Below are positions 5,121-6,408 of a stretch of 6,408 bases of DNA, piece after piece. The DNA is from an uncultured Mycoplasmatota bacterium (GTDB lineage: Bacteria; Bacillota_I; Bacilli_A; RF39; UBA660), in the NCBI GenBank assembly GCA_900553435.1, contig USDC01000043.1, forward strand, positions 1 through 6,408, written 5' to 3'. The notes beneath the pieces were generated by a model. It had not been told where the DNA came from. It ran no database searches and was given only the letters and a program-made list of their open reading frames with translations. Both the position numbers and the translations under genes were made by a program. Position 1 is the stretch's first letter, and every line of letters starts with the position of its first letter.

Positions 5121-5471
5121 ATGGAAACAAAGTTTTGTGAATTTTGTGGTAATAAGGTAGCTATTGATGCTGTTTTATGTCCCAAGTGTGGCAAACAATT
5201 AGAAGAATTAAAAACAGAACCATCTAATTCAAGCCCACAAGTTGTTATTAACAATACTAATACAATTGATGGAGCATACGGAAGAAAACAATGTGATAAA
5301 TGGATAGCATTATTATTATGTATTTTCTTAGGAGTTTTTGGTGGACACAAGTTTTATGAAGGAAAGGCTGGAATGGGGGTTTTATACCTATTTACAGTTG
5401 GCTTATTTGGAATAGGTGTAATAGTTGATTTTATAACTATACTATGTAGACCAAATCCATATTATGTTTAG
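5121..5471 (+). CDS. Zinc-ribbon TM2-domain membrane protein
   Basis: A 116-residue membrane protein of unknown exact role. Residues 6-23 form a small zinc ribbon (Cys6, Cys9, Cys20, Cys23: CEFCG and CPKCG). A polar linker (25-58) leads to a TM2 domain at about 60-108: two hydrophobic helices joined by a short turn, with the typical GVFGGHKFYEGKAGMGVLYL and an aspartate in the second helix (Asp103). TM2 proteins are widespread, but no biochemical function is generally assigned to bacterial ones. The ATG at 5121 follows AAAGGAGGT. An upstream in-frame ATG at 5061 is rejected because it lies before the predicted transcription start. It is the first gene of a likely operon: the next gene starts 11 nt later and its ribosome site overlaps this stop codon. 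It probably sits under Xre control. Confidence 0.9.
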   Translation: METKFCEFCGNKVAIDAVLCPKCGKQLEELKTEPSNSSPQVVINNTNTIDGAYGRKQCDKWIALLLCIFLGVFGGHKFYEGKAGMGVLYLFTVGLFGIGVIVDFITILCRPNPYYV

Positions 5472-5482
5472 GAGGAATAAAA

Positions 5483-6205
5483 ATGGATAAAAAATTTTGT
5501 AAATTTTGTGGCGAAGAAATTGAAAAAGATGCAATGGTTTGCCCAAAATGTGGAAGACAATTGAAAGTAGTAAAAAAAGAAGAAATATCAGCTTCAGAAA
5601 AAAGCAGTGAAGCTAAATATGATGAATCAAGTAAGTTTTATACTAAAGCATGGTTTATGTGGGTAATGCTTATAATCTTTGCTCCAGTAGGAATTTTCTT
5701 AATGTGGAAGTTTCATCCAGAAATGAAAAAGAACACAAAAATAATTCTAACAGTTGTATTTGCAATACTATTTTTAGCTATCGCATTTGGAGAAAATAGT
5801 GATGAAACAACTACAAACAATGACAGTTCAAACTCAAATAGTAATACAAATACAGTAAGTAAGGTAAAAGTTGAAGTAATTGACTTTAGTGGTATGTCAG
5901 AAAGCGAAATATTGACTTGGTGTAAAGAGAAAAATTTAAATTGTGATTTTAAAAGAGAATATTCAGACACTGTAGCAAAAGATGGTTACATAAAACAAAG
6001 TGTTAATGCAACTGAACAAGTTACAGAGGGCAGTAAAATAACTGTTACTTATTCATTAGGACCAGAACCTACTACTGAACAAAAGAATGCATTAAGAAAA
6101 GCTGAATCTTATGCCAAAACTATGCACATGTCAAAACAAGGTATTTATGATCAATTAACATCTGAATATGGAGAAGGTTTTGATAAAGAAGCCGCTCAAT
6201 ATTGA
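5483..6205 (+). CDS. Zinc-ribbon, PASTA-like and Ltp-repeat membrane protein, truncated by frameshift
   Basis: The 240-residue reading frame has clear modules. A zinc ribbon (Cys6, Cys9, Cys20, Cys23) closely resembles that of the preceding gene. Two hydrophobic segments (57-75 and 87-103) are joined by a lysine-rich loop. A Ser/Thr/Asn linker (105-127) leads to a PASTA-like domain (about 128-193) with a cysteine pair, Cys147 and Cys154, that could form a disulfide. Last is one Ltp-type repeat (about 197-240), with SYAKTMHMSKQGIYDQL and EYGEGF. Ltp repeats are known in a prophage lipoprotein that excludes superinfecting phages, but this protein has no lipoprotein signal. The frame stops at TGA inside the sequence AAQY, where the repeat should continue with A-V/I-D; the next repeat follows in another frame. 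The intact protein would have about 297 residues. TAGGAGG overlapping the upstream stop supports the start and coupling. Confidence 0.85.
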   Translation: MDKKFCKFCGEEIEKDAMVCPKCGRQLKVVKKEEISASEKSSEAKYDESSKFYTKAWFMWVMLIIFAPVGIFLMWKFHPEMKKNTKIILTVVFAILFLAIAFGENSDETTTNNDSSNSNSNTNTVSKVKVEVIDFSGMSESEILTWCKEKNLNCDFKREYSDTVAKDGYIKQSVNATEQVTEGSKITVTYSLGPEPTTEQKNALRKAESYAKTMHMSKQGIYDQLTSEYGEGFDKEAAQY

Positions 6206-6215
6206 TAATATTGAA
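6198..6215 (+). repeat. Tandem AATATTGA at the frameshift point
   Basis: AATATTGAT is followed directly by AATATTGAA, 8 of 9 bases alike. The TGA stop (6203-6205) is in the first unit. The equivalent place in the second Ltp repeat encodes QYAID without a break. The short tandem repeat is a natural place for slippage or a small deletion. Confidence 0.7.
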
Positions 6216-6371
6216 TGGGATTGGAATGCCAATGCACTAGCAAAAGCTAAATCATATAGGGATACAATGAGTATGTCTAAAAATAGAATTTATGATCAAT
6301 TAATATCACAATATGGAGAAAAATTTACTAAAGAAGAAGCTCAATACGCCATTGACCATTTAGATGATTAA
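6207..6371 (+). pseudogene. Detached second Ltp repeat, out of frame with the upstream gene
   Basis: This 54-codon stretch, from NIEWDWNANALAKAKSY through MSMSKNRIYDQLISQYGEKF to EEAQYAIDHLDD and TAA, is a second Ltp-type repeat in the +1 frame relative to the upstream gene. The matching words of the two repeats (ATTTATGATCAATTA at 6143 and 6288) are 145 nt apart; restoring 5 nt would make exactly 50 codons. That points to a 5-nt loss. An in-frame ATG at 6168 exists, but it overlaps the upstream gene in an unrelated frame and has no ribosome site, so separate translation is unlikely. It could be the C-terminal end of a disrupted gene, a sequencing error or a product of rare frameshifting. Confidence 0.75.
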
Positions 6372-6380
6372 AATTGATAG

Positions 6381-6401
6381 TCTATGATAATTGATTATAG
6401 A
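6381..6401 (+). terminator. Possible hairpin after the Ltp gene
   Basis: TCTATGAT (6381-6388) can pair with ATTATAGA (6394-6401) with one G-U pair and a 5-nt loop, 9 nt after the final stop codon. No strong T-run is seen before the window ends, so its role as a terminator is unproven. Confidence 0.3.
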
Positions 6402-6408
6402 TTATGTT

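Noticed and set aside
5075..5970. Minus-strand frames at 5075-5350 and 5713-5970
   Set aside because: Antisense to the zinc-ribbon genes, no ribosome site, and no domain seen.
6168..6206. Independent small gene starting at ATG 6168
   Set aside because: The first 13 codons are a frame-shifted reading of the upstream gene with no ribosome site; only the part from about 6207 matches an Ltp repeat.

Overview
The window comes from a very A+T-rich Gram-positive bacterium of the Bacillota, most likely a clostridial or related gut lineage. This rests on the base composition, strong AAAGGAGG-type ribosome binding sites, the long form of HPF, an Agr peptide system and a clostridial/bacillar style SecA. 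I cannot name the genus.

Layout. (1) Positions 1-902, minus strand: a two-gene agrBD unit for a cyclic peptide autoinducer. AgrB is the membrane peptidase and AgrD a 40-residue peptide precursor. The unit has its own promoter and a strong terminator, and no agrC or agrA lies in the window. (2) Positions 903-1115: the divergent control region between agrBD and csp. It holds both promoters, an inverted AGTTAA pair and a ~25 bp sequence present twice. (3) Positions 1116-4483, plus strand: three housekeeping genes, csp (cold-shock protein), hpf (long ribosome hibernation factor) and secA. Each appears to be a separate transcription unit. A terminator hairpin followed at once by an extended -10 promoter stands before hpf and again before secA. 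(4) Positions 4484-4722: no gene, but a dense cluster of GATACC inverted repeats. (5) Positions 4723-6371: an accessory cassette. A small Xre-type regulator (minus strand) is divergent from a probable operon of two membrane proteins with near-identical N-terminal zinc ribbons. One carries a TM2 domain. The other carries two membrane segments, a PASTA-like domain and tandem Ltp-type repeats. The second Ltp repeat is cut off by a frameshift with an immediate stop.

How they may work together. AgrB would process AgrD to a thiolactone signal, probably with ring CSWGW, to be read by a receptor outside the window. The csp-hpf-secA block is core physiology: RNA chaperoning, ribosome dimerisation and protein export. 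In the accessory cassette, two copies of TCACTnATTCGGTGA lie on the overlapping divergent promoters, which fits an Xre repressor controlling itself and the membrane operon. Ltp repeats are known from a prophage superinfection-exclusion lipoprotein, so phage defence or prophage immunity is a reasonable but unproven idea for this cassette.

The best leads are the Xre/TM2/PASTA-Ltp cassette with its operator pair and Ltp frameshift, the agrBD control region, and the GATACC palindrome cluster after secA.
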